Below are positions 63,670 to 64,000 of a DNA stretch of 64,000 nucleotides, piece by piece. The translations under genes were made by a program, and so were the position numbers. The DNA comes from Ignisphaera sp. (GTDB taxonomy: Archaea > Thermoproteota > Thermoprotei_A > Sulfolobales > Ignisphaeraceae), in assembly GCA_038831005.1 (NCBI GenBank), contig JAWBKZ010000003.1, forward strand, positions 224,820 through 288,819. The letters run 5' to 3'. Numbering within the stretch: position 1 is the stretch's first letter; every line of letters begins with the position of its first letter. Below the pieces are notes generated by a model. The model had not been told where the DNA came from and ran no database searches. It worked only from the letters and a program-made list of their open reading frames with translations.

Positions 63670-63863
63670 ACAAAATACACACAATGCACACATTATGAAT
63701 CTTTTCTTTAATACATTTACTACCTATTTATCTATTATTTACCCATATACTTATATAAACATCATAACAATATATACCTCTAAAATCAATATTAATTTAA
63801 AAAATTAGATTATCTGGTTAAGACACTTTTTGGTTATTTTTTTCGGTTATTTTTATCACAGTC

Positions 63864-64000
63864 TTACCTTGTCTGTGGTTGTGCTGATGTTGCTGATAGA
63901 TATACATTTGATGTTCCTATGTTTAGGTTTAGTGCTGTTGATGTTGTTGCGCCTATGTTGGGTATTACTATTGTTCTACTGTCTGTTCCTGATATAAGTG
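63864..64000 (-). CDS. C-terminal end of a Thr/Ser-rich, probably secreted protein (5' part outside window)
   Basis: A minus-strand frame is open from the right edge to a TAA at 63864-63866. It encodes GTDSRTIVIPNIGATTSTAL followed by NLNIGTSNVYLSATSAQPQTR. Composition (Thr, Ser, Asn, small residues) and codon use (ACA, ATA, CTA, GCA) match the surface-protein genes of this window. The plus strand of the same interval is also open but has foreign codon use. No anchor is visible in this fragment. Confidence 0.5.
   Translation of the reverse strand, partial: LISGTDSRTIVIPNIGATTSTALNLNIGTSNVYLSATSAQPQTR

Noticed and set aside
63781..64000. Plus-strand open frame running off the right edge
   Set aside because: Codon use (many GTT, GAT, TGT) is unlike native genes and no start codon is evident; the minus-strand frame in the same interval fits the genome much better.

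Overview
The window is a compact, AT-rich chromosome segment from a hyperthermophilic crenarchaeon. The lineage calls rest on DNA topoisomerase VI, an ESCRT-III (CdvB-type) protein, an archaeal DnaG, family B DNA polymerase, GatD, Fap7/AK6, intron-bearing tRNAs, an isolated 5S rRNA gene, class III (prepilin) signal peptides and strong AGA/ATA codon use. Gene content and codon use suggest Desulfurococcales, probably close to Ignisphaera; that genus call is an inference. No plasmid, provirus, CRISPR array or intact insertion sequence was seen.

Layout. 0-4 kb: tail of deoxyhypusine synthase, the topoisomerase VI B-A operon, then tRNA-Phe and tRNA-Cys (both with introns) and tRNA-Val. 4-18 kb: a cell-surface region. 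It holds two prepilin-like secreted proteins, a large S-layer-type protein with a C-terminal coiled coil and anchor, two type II secretion F-type membrane proteins and a small pilin. Embedded in it are an aminomutase-like PLP enzyme, PurA, an FAD protein and a relatively GC-rich pair: a 95-aa protein and an odd TFB/TBP-like protein. 18-30 kb: a membrane glycosyltransferase, an archaeosine-synthase-like protein, ThiC, MoaC, a secreted Lon-like protease next to a thioredoxin-fold protein, GatD and DNA ligase. 30-43 kb: ESCRT-III, Fap7, several small crenarchaeal proteins, a GT-C membrane enzyme, a MetE-like protein, Dph6, an m5C RNA methyltransferase, an Lrp regulator, 5S rRNA, a DUF1512 pair and methionine aminopeptidase. 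43-49 kb: an information-processing operon pheS-pheT-tyrS-dnaG converging on polB. 51-64 kb: RimI, a site-2-type protease, a nucleotidyltransferase, two radical SAM enzymes followed by a TatD-type hydrolase, a wHTH/ASCH pair, tRNA-Leu, a CDF transporter, an SplB-like radical SAM protein, surface/hypothetical genes, riboflavin kinase, LysRS, and the end of a secreted protein at the right edge.

Most noteworthy. (1) A decayed ribosomal protein eL33 (L35Ae) gene lies between ligase and ESCRT-III; it is recognisable across two frames plus an internal stop. (2) The TatD-type hydrolase has its catalytic HxH motif upstream of every canonical start codon, implying an AUA/AUU start or a damaged 5' end. 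(3) A GC-rich gene starts with a TFB reader/linker-like segment lacking a zinc ribbon and ends in a segment patterned like half of TBP. (4) Two perfect inverted repeats of 20 and 13 bp sit upstream of the CDF transporter and the Lrp gene. (5) There are two good C/D-box sRNA candidates.
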